A stretch of 64,000 bases of DNA from assembly GCA_947561585.1 (NCBI GenBank), contig CANNZV010000520.1:62001-126000 (forward strand). The letters run 5' to 3'. Position 1 is the first letter of the stretch; every line of letters begins with the position of its first letter. The stretch comes from Caprella mutica. Lineage: Eukaryota; Arthropoda; Malacostraca; Amphipoda; Caprellidae. The position numbers and the translations under genes are program-made. This document shows, one piece after another, positions 1 to 11,035 of this stretch. Under the pieces are notes generated by a model that ran no database searches, was not told where the DNA came from, and saw only the letters and a list, made by a program, of their open reading frames with translations.

Positions 1-613
1 GAACTCCTGCGTAGTGAATGAGTTAGGATGTAGCCAATAGAAAATAAGAATGTAGCTATTTTAGATGAAAAGATAATAGAAAATAAGAATGTGGGTATTT
101 AAAGATAGCCGTGGCCCACCAAGACATGCTGAAATTATTGGAACATACAAGTCAATTGAAAGTTAATGTGAATTTGTTGAAACCTGTTCACTGCAGTCAG
201 TGTTCAATAGAAAAGAGTTTTATAAATTATTATTACATAATGTATTCTCATAATCTCAGTTTATCCCTACAACTGTTCAATTTATCATAGTTCAATGTAA
301 TGAAAATCTTTCAAATTTAACAATTTTATAAACTAAATATTACTATGACCATTTATTCAGACGATTTATATTACAAATTGGATCCACATGACATGATTCA
401 ATTTAATTCGACTTATTTATATACTTCAAAGATTTTCATTACATTGAAGCATGAGATTAACATCCAAATGTGATTTCTTCCTAATATATACCTTATCAAG
501 TATATCAATCGAATTAAAAAATTATAAACATATTTTTAAAGAATATAAACATATTTCAAATATAATATTGTCACTACCCAATGTAATAACAAAGTAAAAC
601 TTCTTTATTGTGT
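1..613. other. AT-rich region without a gene
   Basis: I see no supportable coding sequence here. It holds the dispersed repeat at 155-468 and otherwise AT-rich sequence of no recognisable family. Confidence 0.6.
155..468 (-). repeat. Dispersed repeat, copy 1
   Basis: Read on the minus strand, this stretch aligns over about 300 bp with 55857-56152 on the plus strand. Shared blocks include a run around ggatccaat and a block containing gaacaggtttcaacaaattc. The middle also contains an internal inverted pair (about 296-323 and 420-447, core caatgtaatgaaaatctttc), so it may be a small TIR element. I do not recognise the family. Confidence 0.6.
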
Positions 614-747
614 CCTCTGCCCAATTTTTTTCAGGGCTCAATTGTTTTGGGGCCCATTTATCGTGGGCCCAATATTGTCCTGGTGCCCAATTGTCTTAGG
701 CCCAATTGTCAGCAGGCCCAATTTCCCTGTGCCCAATTGTCTGTGTA
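614..747. repeat. Short tandem array of cccaattgtc-type units
   Basis: There are about seven imperfect 15-18-bp units with the core ggcccaattgtc. Read from its right edge on the minus strand the array starts ACACAGACAATTGGGCAC, which resembles the termini of the foldback-like elements elsewhere in the window. It may be the right end of a further element whose other half lies outside the window. No partner array of opposite orientation was found here. Confidence 0.5.
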
Positions 748-1038
748 CCATATTATTTATAACGTTACAATGTCTTTTTTTCTTAAATTATCTATTATTT
801 ATATACCTCTCTATTATTAGTATTATCTACCTTCCTGTTATATCTCACCGATGGTTTACTATATGCGATGAATTAACCTGCGATGAAATTACCATGCGAT
901 GAATTTACCATGCGATAAATTTACTAGGCGATGAATTTACCACGCGATGAATTTACCATGCGATGAATTTACCACGCGATGAATTTACCGCGATGAATTT
1001 ACTGCGATGAATTTACCCGCGATGAATTTACACTGATC
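748..1038 (+). mobile_element. Right end of a foldback-like element (second copy of the 4166-10971 family)
   Basis: Positions 748-862 match 10036-10144 (shared blocks aatgtcttttttt and tattatctaccttcctgtta). They are followed by about ten 16-bp units (gcgatgaatttaccat) at 863-1038, ending in the same terminus, gaatttacactgatc, seen at 10971. Similarity stops exactly after that terminus in both copies. This marks it as a right boundary whose left end must lie upstream of the window. No coding sequence is seen in it. Confidence 0.6.
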
Positions 1039-1135
1039 GATTCCATCAATATCGCTAAGGTAACAACCACTTGTGATTAGTTGTGGTATTGATGAGGTGT
1101 TACCGTGATTGGTTCAGTTAGTAGAGTTTTCTGCA

Positions 1136-1223
1136 ATTCATATCCTTGTTTTTTCTGTTTTGACTCGAATAGTCAAGAATCCTTGACTATTCGAGTCAAA
1201 ACAGAAAAAACAAGGATATGAAT
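1136..1223. repeat. Perfect 42-bp inverted repeat (hairpin, 4-nt loop)
   Basis: Left arm 1136-1177 and right arm 1182-1223 are exact reverse complements over 42 bases, with loop aatc. The arms start attcatatccttg. Absence of any mismatch implies a recent origin, for example by template switching. A pre-miRNA or siRNA hairpin is possible but nothing else supports it. Confidence 0.9.
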
Positions 1224-1800
1224 AGTCTGTGTCTTCGCAAATTTGCGGAAAATTATACTTTATATAGCATTTTTTTCTAATGCTTTCCTATCTTCCTTGT
1301 AATTTCTTTGTCAACTTTGAATATATTTCGTTTTGTCAGGTTTGATTCTCCAGTAGATTTGATGTTGAAAAATCTGATGAAGTTTCTAGGTCTGAAGATC
1401 TTATCAAAGTCAGTTTCTGTGACAGTTTCTCTTAGTCTAGTAGAGTTACTGCTACTTTGTATACTCACTTTCTGAGTATTTGCACCGAGTTTTGGTGCTT
1501 GAGAAGGGGTGGGAGATTGGGTTAATTGTTAAAGTGGAACCGAAGTTTCTTTTTGCACGTTTTTTTGTCCTATTGTCCCCCAAATACATATATCGAATAT
1601 TTCCAGTTTCACTGATATTTTCCATTTATTACTTCACTACTTATATATGTGTAATGGTATACCCCTCTGACAGGTTATTAAACAATCATGAAGTGTACAG
1701 TACAACAAACTAGCAGTATGGAAATAACTACATTGTACTGTGCATCTCCCTTTGAAATTAGTGCATTAGGGTGCTGTACCCATATTAAGGCCACGCTATC
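1224..1800. other. No gene seen
   Basis: Short open frames occur on both strands but have no recognisable motif and no coding-like composition. A short low-complexity protein is predicted at 1277-1468 on the minus strand; I would not annotate it. Confidence 0.5.
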
Positions 1801-3102
1801 AGGGAGAAACTGGAGCATTCGGACAGTTTTTGCTAAGAACTGAATAATTCGTAAACCGATTCGAATTTTACTATTTGAAGATTTCTGTATGTGGATAAAT
1901 CAATTTACTTCAATTTGTATTGAAACTGTTTTACAGTTTAAACCTTCATTAAACCTAAACCCATTAAGACAAAATGTAAGAGGGATTGAATTGTGTCCGA
2001 ATGCTCCTTTCAAGAGGGAGACTTCGGACAAGCTGTGAGGATGATTAAAATAGTTAATACATTGGAAATTTGGGTAATTAATCGATATAATTTAATTCGG
2101 ATCTACGAATTCAATAGAAATCAACCATAATGACTTGTTATGTATACAGTAATAATTCATCGTATTTGAAATTTTATCCTAATTGTAATGATTGAACATT
2201 TAGTTCAACAAAATATAGATAGCTCATGAGTAATCACTATGAAATTATCCTTAAATTTAATAGCTATATATAAAAAACGAATGGTATAACTATTTCCTTT
2301 TTCTTGAAATTACATTAAAGTTAGTAAATCATGTCATAAATATTTCTTCGAATATTTAAAGTATAGTCCAAAAAAGTAGATCTTGCTACACTTCCAATTT
2401 CAACAGCTTTTCTGACAGATAATCCTATTTGGAACTCATCAAATGCTTTTGAATACCTTCTTTATTACGGCCTCTATCAGTTTTCCTATAATAATGAAAG
2501 GGCATGAATACGATCATCAAACTGTCAAATAAAGACACTAATATTAAAAGTTGCAACTAATCTTATAAACGAATGCTATGTCAATTCATATAATTAACCT
2601 CAAGTACTGAATGACCTTTTTCATCAGAATTACTTTAATAAATCGCAATGGTGAACTGAATCAGACACAGAGGGAAAGTTCAGACACCGACCGAACCAAC
2701 CTCAACAGAAGTGTCCGATTCATCCCAAATGACACTTCAAAATTAGAAACATCTCCATTATTTTTATTTCATTCTTGTTACTTTTTTAACACACTAAACA
2801 TAACATAAAATAATGATATAATTCATACCTTTGAGATTAAGAATCAGTTTCGTACCCATACTCGTATCCACTTTCGTGGATACTTTCGATTGAATCACGA
2901 AAAATTCTATCAATATTGATGAAAACAATAAATTACCCCTAGTGGGCGACAAGCTACCTCTAAGTATTGGATCTTTCAAATAACTGACGGATAACACGTC
3001 GCATACATTCAGTTGCAATAAGCGGTAGTTCCAACAATTATGAACATTTTTAAACGAGTTGTCCGAACTATCCCTCTGTCCGAATGCTCCCGGTTCTCCC
3101 CT
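1801..3102. mobile_element. Non-autonomous element with terminal inverted repeats
   Basis: The left end begins agggagaaactggagcattc and runs into ggacag. The right end read in reverse (3102 to 3076) begins aggggagaaccgggagcatt and also runs into cggacag. A third, internal copy of the terminal motif lies at about 1995-2020, so this could instead be a short element of about 220 bp at 1801-2020 next to a related right end. No transposase motif is seen and no clear TSD is visible. Confidence 0.55.
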
Positions 3103-3111
3103 ATACTAGTA

Positions 3112-3846
3112 GTTTCACCGCCGCCTTGTCACTGCCCTGTTTACACATCTTCAATCAATCACGGTTAAATGAATGGAAAAGCAATTTTGTAAGTCTGCGT
3201 TGCTACGGCGCTAGGCGGTGGTACCGCATCTAGACGCGTTACCACCGCCGTGGTAGCAACGCTTTGCAAAGTATACTGGGCAGTTTCACCGTGGCAGTCA
3301 AAGTATAAGCACATACTCAGTCCAGTTTAAAGTAGAACATATCCCAATACAGGTAATATATAAAAAAATATGTAAATCTTTTTTTATATATAATTCTTTA
3401 CATAAATTTTTATTTGCATAATTTTTTATATACATATATATTTATTTACATGAATTTTTTTACATGCATACTTTTTACATAACTACATTTTTTTAAATAT
3501 TTTTTTTATTGTATATATTTTTCTTTTACTATTGATTCCTCATAAATTTTAATGTGGAAGTGCACTACTAAAAATATCTATCAATTAGACTCATGAATTT
3601 AAAAAAAATACCAGAAATCTCAATGTTACACAAAAAAAGGAAATAATTTATTTTTAAAATTTGTATTGAATCAACATTCAATTTCTTCAGAAAACACTGT
3701 ATAGACTGCAAAACGTATCTGGCGCGTTCTCACTGCCCAGTATACTTTGCAAGCGGTGAGAACGCGGTAGATACGCCTTGTTCTCACCGCTTAGTATACT
3801 TTGAATTTCAAGAAGCGGTAACAGGGCAGTTACAACGCGGCGGAAA
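3112..3846. mobile_element. 735-bp TIR element with GC-rich ends
   Basis: The left terminus 3112-3144 (gtttcaccgccgcc..., then tgccctgttta) is matched in inverse at 3815-3846. Inside, an inverted motif, ctgcccagtatactttgcaa, occurs at 3727-3748 and in reverse at 3270-3290. A further self-complementary block (gtagcaacgc) lies at 3190-3262. The centre is AT-rich and non-coding. It is probably a MITE; the superfamily is unknown. Confidence 0.6.
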
Positions 3847-4118
3847 GATAATAAAGTACTTAGTTTTAAAGAGGCAAAATGCACATCTCTTTTTGAACTA
3901 AAATTACCTCTCAGTTAACTTTCGGTAATTTCCTTCTAATTAATATTCTAAACTATTTTATAATTTGTAACCTATAGGTATTTGTAAAGATTTGTTGAAA
4001 GTTAATATTCTGCTTCACCACTTCTTCTAAGTCTTTTGTATTTGCCCTCATTTAGCTTTTTTCCATTCTCTATACTTGGTTTATTAAAATAAGCTCAAAT
4101 TTTGTGAACGTTTTCATG

Positions 4119-4156
4119 TTTAATATGTGTCTATTCTATTTCAGAACGCTCTTCAT
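4119..4156 (+). repeat. Flanking 39-bp repeat, left copy
   Basis: The unit tttaatatgtgtctattcta followed by tttcagaacgctcttcatg occurs here and again at 10973-11035. These two places sit immediately outside the 4166-10971 element in the same orientation, which suggests the element inserted into a short tandem array of this unit. Confidence 0.6.
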
Positions 4157-4165
4157 GATTAATAT

Positions 4166-4372
4166 GGTATCCGGTAAATTCATTGCTTGGTAAAATCATC
4201 GCATGGTAAATTCATCGTATGGTAAATTCATCGCATAGTAAATTTATCGCATTGTAAATTTATCGCATGGTAAATTCATCGCATAGTGAATTCATCACAT
4301 AGTAAATTTATCGCATGGTAAATTCATCGCACGGTAAATTCCTCTCATGGTAAACTCATCACATGGTAAATT
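4166..4372 (-). repeat. Left terminal array, 16-bp unit
   Basis: About 13 units of atcgcatggtaaattc (the reverse complement of the right-hand unit) with point variation such as catagt for catggt. Each unit repeats the terminal motif CCGGTAAATTC in slightly altered form. Confidence 0.8.
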
Positions 4373-4679
4373 ATAATATTAAATTGATAAACTTAAATAA
4401 ACTCTCTGCAAATAATTACGCCGACCTTAACTTATTTTTAGCTGGATTAGGGTAACTTGTTCGTACGAATCTGTGCTGTTAGTTTATTTTAAATGATTGG
4501 ATTTTTAGTAATAGAAAGTCACATAATTTTCATATGTATATCATATTACAGGCAGGCCTCGCTTTAAGTACACTGTACAACTCACTTTTAGTAAAAGTGT
4601 TCCTTATTTCGAGTCATGATTCAAAATAAGAACCGTTCGTAGACATAGAAAGCGGAGACAATTTTCTGTGATTATTTCA

Positions 4680-4960
4680 CGGTAACTAAAAAAAACTCAA
4701 AATCATTATCCAGATGAGGTTATTAGAAGCAATTGGTTCAGAAATTGTCCTATTTTAGGGTTAGTTCCGTGTTATCGTACGGTTCCACATTTTCGAACAC
4801 GTAAAAATCGTTATATAATAATCGTTATTTTACTTTTATTTCAATTGGTATCTATGATACCCCTAAAATAGAAGTTAAATAATAATTATAATATTTTATT
4901 TTCTGACGTGTCCGAAATTGGAACTTAGTACCCTACTACCAAAAACATTTCATAGAGCAT
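4680..4960 (+). repeat. Dispersed repeat related to 13880-14104
   Basis: The block gatgaggttattagaagcaa and, further on, gggttagttccgtgttatcg and ggttccacattttcg occur here in plus orientation and at 13880-14104 in minus orientation. Its ends contain the terminal motif of the small MITE family best seen at 17564-17714. No coding potential. Confidence 0.6.
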
Positions 4961-5594
4961 AAAATTGCGGTTTGTTAAATGTAATACAATAATTATATAA
5001 GTCTAAGTATCTATTAATTACTCACCTATACTGAGTGAGAGTTAAGCTATATGGATAGATTTTGAAACATTAATAAATGCATGACTTTAAACTTTTTCAT
5101 CACAGTCACAAACAATGAAAGACTGTATATTATTATAATATGCTTATATGCGTAGTACTCTAATAACTCTCAAACAAATTTTCCTCATAGAACTCATAGA
5201 AAATGAGATATACCGTAGCGGACAAAATATAAGGGTAGGCAAAAACAAGTTATCTAAATCTTTAATTTCATAATAAGTACAAAACACTCATTATTGAAAT
5301 TTTGCATGTATTTTCATATAGAGCTCATACGTATTCGTATGAAATTTCAAAGCATTTGGATAAATATACTAGGAATAGTTCCATATTTTACTTCAAAAAC
5401 TAAATTTTTCTCTGGTCAAAAGTTGAGGGTAGCCATCATATCATAAACTTTGAAATATAGATGGATATTGGCAATTAGCTTAATAATTTTTGAATAATTC
5501 TTTGCTACATCACTTCAATACATCTTCTATCACATAATTCTACAAATTTGGCACAATATGAAGGAGTTATCCATCTTCTATTCATCCTCAAGAA

Positions 5595-5965
5595 ATAAAA
5601 CTTGCATAAAACTTGATGGGACGATTTGTCAATATTCATGAACCATTTTGTTAGATTCTGGGAGCGAGAAGGTCAAAGGTCAAAGATCAAGGTCAAGGCC
5701 ATTTATAACTCAATAACTCTGAAAGTATTCAATCATATTGTCTGAAATTTGATGTTACGATTGGTCATTGTCCAGGAACCATCTGGTGTAGTTTTGGGAA
5801 CGATCATGTAAAAGGTCAAGGTCATTTATAACTCAAAAACTCAAAAAGTATTAAACCACATTACATGAAACTTGGTGGGACGATTTACCAGTTTATTAGA
5901 TTTTGGGAGAGAACGGGTCAAAGCGGCGGCGAAGGTATGCGCTGTACCGAGTGCACGTAATCTAG
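5595..5965 (+). mobile_element. Helitron-like 3-prime fragment
   Basis: This is made of degenerate internal repeats carrying caaggtcaaggccatttata and similar gaccttgacc blocks, shared with 30852-31445 and 33059-33578. It ends in an imperfect hairpin (gcgctgtaccgagtgc, 5939-5954), a 7-nt spacer and CTAG at 5962-5965 followed by T. Hairpin plus CTRR is the 3-prime signature of Helitrons. No Rep or helicase sequence is present, so it is non-autonomous. The left limit is approximate. Confidence 0.55.
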
Positions 5966-5989
5966 TTTTTAATATTTACGGTTTGCTTA

Positions 5990-6673
5990 AACCCCGTCCA
6001 GACGGTCAAATTTTTCAGAGAAGTGACAAACTTAATGACAAACTAAATGACGATAACTTCCTAGCGTCAGCAAACCGTCAAACTTTTCATCAGTTTTTCT
6101 ATTCCAACATGTTGGATATCGTCATCAAAAAGTATGTCAAACTATTTGCTGACGATAGAGTTTGAAGTACACACTGACTTTCCGGCAATAATATTTTTTT
6201 ATTTGCGCGTCATTTTAGTTTATTACAGCTAGGTACACCTACAAAAACCTCATTTTTTTTTTAAACTTAGTATCTACTATCTAGTTACAATGGCTGACGA
6301 CAGACTCTTTAATACTTGGTTGTATTAGAATGTATTAGATCTAAGTTATATGTAGGCTACCTACGTTGTGAATTGTTTTCTAATGATCTATTTTTGACTA
6401 TCCTTTTCAAGACGATATTTTGTCATTAAAAAAATATTTTTTCTGGTTTCATACTGTTCTAAATTTAAAAAATATTCATACCAAGTTATATAATTTTTAT
6501 TTTCACGATATATAACATTAATTTTGACGAAACTGACGCCAGTGAACCTCAAACTTTTGGCGAGAAAATTTGACCGTGTTGACACTCCTTGAAAACTGAC
6601 GATAAGTTTGTCATTTAGTTTGTCATTAAGTTTGTCACTTCTCTAAAAAAATTTGACCGTCTGGACGGGGCTT
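5990..6673. mobile_element. 684-bp MITE, copy 1, TA target duplication
   Basis: Long TIRs of about 75 bp begin accccgtccagacggtcaaa at the left and match in inverse at the right (ctggacggggctt). TA dinucleotides flank both sides (5988-5989 and 6674-6675). Inner repeats of cttaatgacaaact are present near both ends. Copy 2 is at 9311-9956. The TA duplication suggests a Tc1/mariner-type mobiliser, but no transposase is present. Confidence 0.75.
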
Positions 6674-6703
6674 TAGCAACATATCCATATATAATTTGTA
6701 ACG

Positions 6704-6744
6704 TTATGAAATGAAGAGCGAGTGAGACGAAAAAAAAGTTTCCA
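6704..6744 (+). repeat. Left arm of a 41-bp inverted pair flanking the Penelope-like element
   Basis: The arm contains gaaatgaagagcgagtgagacg. It is found in reverse complement at 9959-10000, with the Penelope-like coding remnants between the two. Penelope-like elements are known for repeat copies in inverted orientation at their ends, so these may be its terminal repeats. Confidence 0.6.
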
Positions 6745-7099
6745 TCCTTTTATTCGAATAAATATAAAGCTTTCGAATAAATCAATATTCATTTTCAATA
6801 ACCTAATTTTGACTAATTTTAAACAAAATAAGTAGAAATAAGAAGTATTATGGATACCAAAATTAATAAAGTCACCTAACTAATTAGAGAAAAAAAAAAT
6901 CATAGAAAAATAATAAGTTTTTAACCCAAAATAGCTAAATTAAATGAACTCTCTTGTTCGTTGAGCGATGACAACTGTTCATGAATGTATATAGATTCCA
7001 ATAAACGAATATCACACTGGTTTGAAGTTTGCAAACTTTTGAAATTTTCTTCCTTAATTGGGTGATTATAATCTAAAATTCTAAAGAATGATTACGAAT

Positions 7100-9100
7100 T
7101 TAATTATATGTTTGGGAGCTATACGGGTAATTAATTCTAAAGGATATTCCCTTATGCTGAGAAATTCTCACCTTTAACTGCATCATGGTCTCACCAATGT
7201 AAGTGGACTGGCACTGTCCACATGAGTATTTATAAATGAGACCAGATGACAGTAAAGGTGGGATTTTATCTTTATAAGGGAAAAATGAACCAATAGTGGT
7301 TTCATTTTTGAAAACAAAATTTAGTTTAACTTGGGGGTAAAATTTGTTAAGTAATGAATGAGTTAAGTTCTTGTTTACATTTAATGCTTGAATCACCCAA
7401 ATAAGGAAGGGATATGAAAATGTCAAATTTAGGAACAGATAATTTACGTTTAAGTGGAGTATGAACTGAATTTAAAAGTTTAGAAACAAATACATCAAAT
7501 TCATTTTGAGGATAACGATTACCAGAGAAAAAATTACGTAAGTGTGAAAATTCGGCATCAAAATCTACATAACTCGAGAAAATCGCATGCGCTCTATTAA
7601 CAAGACAAGTAATTAAATTAACTTTGTAAGATGTCGGTATGAAAGAATCAAATCTTAATCCCAATCCTTTGAATGTCTTTTTACGATAAACTCTAGTAGT
7701 GAAACTGTTATTAATACGATTAATGTCAATATCTAAAAAAATTAAGCAGTTATTTTTCTCAATGTCCGAAGTGAATTTAATATTAGAATGATTAGAGTTC
7801 AAATAGTTATAAAAAAAGATTTATGTGAGAATGATCAGAAAACAGTAGGAAGATATCATCTACATATCTACAATGAAATTTAGGTTTAAATTCTAAAGGG
7901 CAATCATCTAGCCATCGCTGTTTATGAAAACCAAGAGGATTCTACCATACCTACACCATCAAATTGGGAAAATAATTTACAATTGAAAAGGAAGAGGACA
8001 TTCTTAACAGCAAGCTCAAGTAACTGCTTGAAGAAACATGAAGATAAAATGGGAGCCACCATTGGGTTCGAATAGAGGGACGAAGAAGCAATTACGATGG
8101 TTTCATCCAAAGGTATATTGGTGAACAAAGATTTGATGTCAAAACTAGCCATGCGTAATGAGTTTGAATTCCTGATTTTAGTAATTTCTTGAACAAAAGA
8201 GAATGAGTCCTGAACTGTAGATTGATTGGTGGTGATAGGTTTTAGGAGAGGTAGAAGAAACTTTGCAATATTGTATCCTGAAGTACCTATATATAGCCGA
8301 AAGAATAGGCCGCAGTGGTGCCCCAATTTTGTGTACTTTTGGTAGTCCATAAAGTACTCCTGGTTTAGATCCTGAACAGTGCAGATAAATCATATTGCTC
8401 AACATTTTTTTCTTTATTTAGTGGCTAATCTGTTAATAATTTCATCTTCTTGTTTAATTATTTCTTTAAACCAATCTTCTTGAACAATTTTAAATTCTGA
8501 TTGATCTTCTCAAATACTATTCATCTTCTGGTTGTAGTCTGTATCATCCAAAATTACAATACCATTTCCTTTGTCAGGTTTCAAAGTTATAATTTGGTCA
8601 TCCCGTCTCAAATTTTGTAGAATTTATTATGTAGATAATTAAGTGAATGTTTGTAGCCGTAGAAATATTTGAAAGCAATCGATTTCAATTCACTCCTGAT
8701 CATATTGAATCGAAAATAGGTAAATTTTTCAGCTTGTAGCTAAGTTTCTCAAATGACAAAAAACATCTGTAATAATTGATTTTCTTGGGTGGCAGAACAA
8801 ATTTCAGTCCGTGGCAGAGGCAGTCAATCTCTTCTGAAGTTAAAATTTTGTTCTAATAATTGAAAATAAGTTTGTTGGATTCTAGTCTGTTGACTCTATG
8901 GAGAAAACCTAGGTTGAATAGCTTTTTGTAGTGTGTCTCCTCAGCTTTCCTCAGTTTCTTCTCGCAGTTATTGTTTATAAGGCTAATAAAGTGATTAAAG
9001 TCAAGCCATGATGTTGATTGGCGTAACAAATTTATACTATGATTTCTATTGACGTGAAGTTTATCCTTTGAAGTTAATTTTGAATCTATTTCTTAATCCA
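7100..9100 (-). pseudogene. Penelope-like retroelement polyprotein, broken
   Basis: On the minus strand the remnants run in order from an N-terminal region (about 9060-8700; readable blocks KLRKAEETHYKKLFNLGF and LTSEEIDCLCHGLKF), through KPDKGNGIVILDD (about 8550-8600), GLPKVHKIGAPLRPIL (about 8340-8390) and the RT block SFDIKSLFTNIPLDE (about 8095-8150), to the catalytic YVDD at 7855-7866. They end in a C-terminal GIY-YIG-type nuclease block, IYKYSCGQCQSTYIGET (about 7160-7235). RT fused to GIY-YIG is characteristic of Penelope-like elements. Several frameshifts and stops split it into at least five pieces, so it cannot encode a full protein. It lies inside the 4166-10971 element, bracketed by an inverted pair at 6704 and 9959. 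Confidence 0.85.
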
Positions 9101-9310
9101 AAAGTAACTTGAAATTTTTCATATTGCTCGTTTTTACGAATGTCCTCCTTGTATAATTAAAAGTTGAGAAATTTTGGAGTTAACTTATTTTCTTTGCAGA
9201 TTTCCAAAAAGTTGATATCAATATTATTTTTCTTAAATTTCCAGTCCGAAATAGTTTTAGTGTTTCACGTCCATATCTTGATATTTTAATTTCAGTTATT
9301 GGCTTCCTTA

Positions 9311-9956
9311 AGCCCCGTCCAGACGGTCAAATTACAAACTAAATGACGATAACTTCCTAGCGTCAGCAAACCGTCAAACTTTTTATCAGTTTTGTGATTC
9401 CAACATGTTGGATATCGTCATCAAAAAGTATGTCAAACTATTTGCTGACGATAAAGTTTGAAGTACACACTGACTTTCCGGTAATTATATTTTTTTATTT
9501 GCGCGTCATTTTAGTTTATCACAGCTAGGTAAACCTACAAAAACCTCATTTTTTTCAAACTTAGTATCTATCTATCTAATAACAATGGCTGACGACAGAC
9601 TCTTTAATACTTGGTTGTATTAGAATGTATTAGATCTAAGTTATAGGTGGGCTACCTACGTTATGAATTGTTTTCTATGATCTATTTTTGACTATCCTTT
9701 TCAAGACGATATTTTGTCATTAAAAAATTATTTTTTCTGGTTTCATACTGTTCTAAATTTAAAAAATATACATACCAAGTTATATAATTTTTATTTTCAC
9801 GATATACAACATTAATTTTGACGAAACTGACGCCAAGTGAACCTCAAACTTTTGGCGAGAAAATTTGACCGTGTAGACACTCCTTGAAAACTGACGATAA
9901 GTTTGTCATTAAGTTTGTCACTTCTCTAAAAAAATTTGACCGTTTGGACGGGGCTG
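9311..9956. mobile_element. MITE, copy 2 of the 5990-6673 family
   Basis: The left end starts agccccgtccagacggtcaa and the right end is its inverse (ccgtttggacggggctg). TA flanks both sides (9309-9310, 9957-9958). It is nearly collinear with copy 1, except for a deletion of about 30 bp in the left TIR and small indels. It is non-coding. Confidence 0.75.
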
Positions 9957-9958
9957 TA

Positions 9959-10000
9959 TGGAAACATTTTTTGTCGTCTCACTCGCTCTTCATTTCATAA
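9959..10000 (-). repeat. Right arm of the inverted pair flanking the Penelope-like element
   Basis: This is the reverse complement of 6704-6744 with two small differences in the poly-T stretch. It starts 3 bp after the right end of MITE copy 2. Confidence 0.6.
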
Positions 10001-10035
10001 ATTTACTAACATTTCCAAGAAGGAAACCAATAACA

Positions 10036-10144
10036 GGAATTTGTAACGTTATAATGTCTTTTTTTTTTAATCATCTATAATTTACCTCTCTATTATTTGT
10101 ATTATCTACCTTCCTGTTATATGTCACCTATGATGTACTATGCG
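10036..10144 (+). repeat. Conserved subterminal block of the foldback-like element
   Basis: Shared with 748-862 (cctctctattatt, tattatctaccttcctgtta). It immediately precedes the 16-bp array in both copies, showing that these arrays are right-hand ends of one element family. Confidence 0.65.
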
Positions 10145-10971
10145 GTGAAATTACCATGCGATGAATTTAACATGCGATGAATTTAACATGCGATGAATTT
10201 AACATGCGATGAATTTAACATGCAATGAATTTAACATGCGATGAATTTAACATGCGATGAATTTAACATGCGATGAATTTAACATGCGATGAATTTAACA
10301 TGCGATGAATTTAACATGCGATGAATTTAACATGCGATGAATTTAACATGCGATGAATTTAACATGCGATGAATTTAACATGCGATGAATTTAACATTCA
10401 ATGAATTTAACATGCAATGAATTTAACATTCAATGAATTTAACATGCAATGAATTTAACATGCAATGAATTTAACATGCAATGAATTTAACATGCGATGA
10501 ATTTAACATGCGATGAATTTAACATGCGATGAATTTACCGCGATGAATTTAACATGCGATGAATTTAACATGCGATGAATTTAACATGCGATGAATTTAA
10601 CATGCAATGAATTTAACATGCGATGAATTTAACATGCGATGAATTTAACATGCGATGAATTTAACATGCGATGAATTTAACATGCGATGAATTTAACATG
10701 CGATGAATTTAACATGCGATGAATTTAACATTCAATGAATTTAACATGCAATGAATTTAACATTCAATGAATTTAACATGCAATGAATTTAACATGCGAT
10801 GAATTTAACATGCAATGAATTTAACATGCGATGAATTTAACATGCGATGAATTTACCGCGATGAATTTACAATGCGATGAATTTACCGCGATGAATTTAC
10901 AATGCGATGAATGTACCGTGCGATGAATTTACCATGCGATGAATTTACCATGCGATGAATTTACACTGATC
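10145..10971 (+). repeat. Right terminal array, about 50 copies of a 16-bp unit
   Basis: Units of gcgatgaatttaacat, with local variants caatgaatttaacatt and the shortened form gaatttaccgcgat. The variant block (attcaatgaatttaacatgc) recurs at about 10393-10480 and 10733-10790, pointing to a block duplication of about 340 bp inside the array. The terminus is gaatttacactgatc. Confidence 0.9.
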
Positions 10972-10972
10972 C

Positions 10973-11035
10973 TTTAATATATGTCTATTCTTTTTCAGAA
11001 CGCTCTTCATGTTTAATATGTGTCTATTCTATTTG
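10973..11035 (+). repeat. Flanking 39-bp repeat, right copies
   Basis: One full unit and one partial unit of the tttaatatgtgtctattcta type are present. This is the same sequence that lies left of the element at 4119-4156. Confidence 0.6.

Larger units (their letters stand above)
4166..10971. mobile_element. 6.8-kb foldback-like element with inverted terminal arrays, filled by other elements
   Basis: The left end starts GGTATCCGGTAAATTC and the right end in reverse starts GATCAGTGTAAATTC. Behind each end is an array of 16-bp units in opposite orientation (4166-4372 and 10145-10971). The flanks are gattaatat (4157-4165) and ctttaatat (10972-10980), 7 of 9 matching. A second copy of the right end is at 748-1038. 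The interior contains a broken Penelope-like element, two copies of a TA-flanked MITE and a Helitron-like fragment. I see no transposase belonging to the element itself. The left and right pairing is inferred from the architecture. Confidence 0.55.

Noticed and set aside
863..4372. A foldback-like element spanning 863-4372
   Set aside because: The plus-oriented array at 863-1038 is a right end (its left side is conserved with 10036-10144), so it cannot be the left end of an element closing at 4372.
5872..6165. 97-codon open frame on the plus strand
   Set aside because: It crosses from the Helitron-like 3-prime end into an unrelated MITE, so it is a chance fusion.
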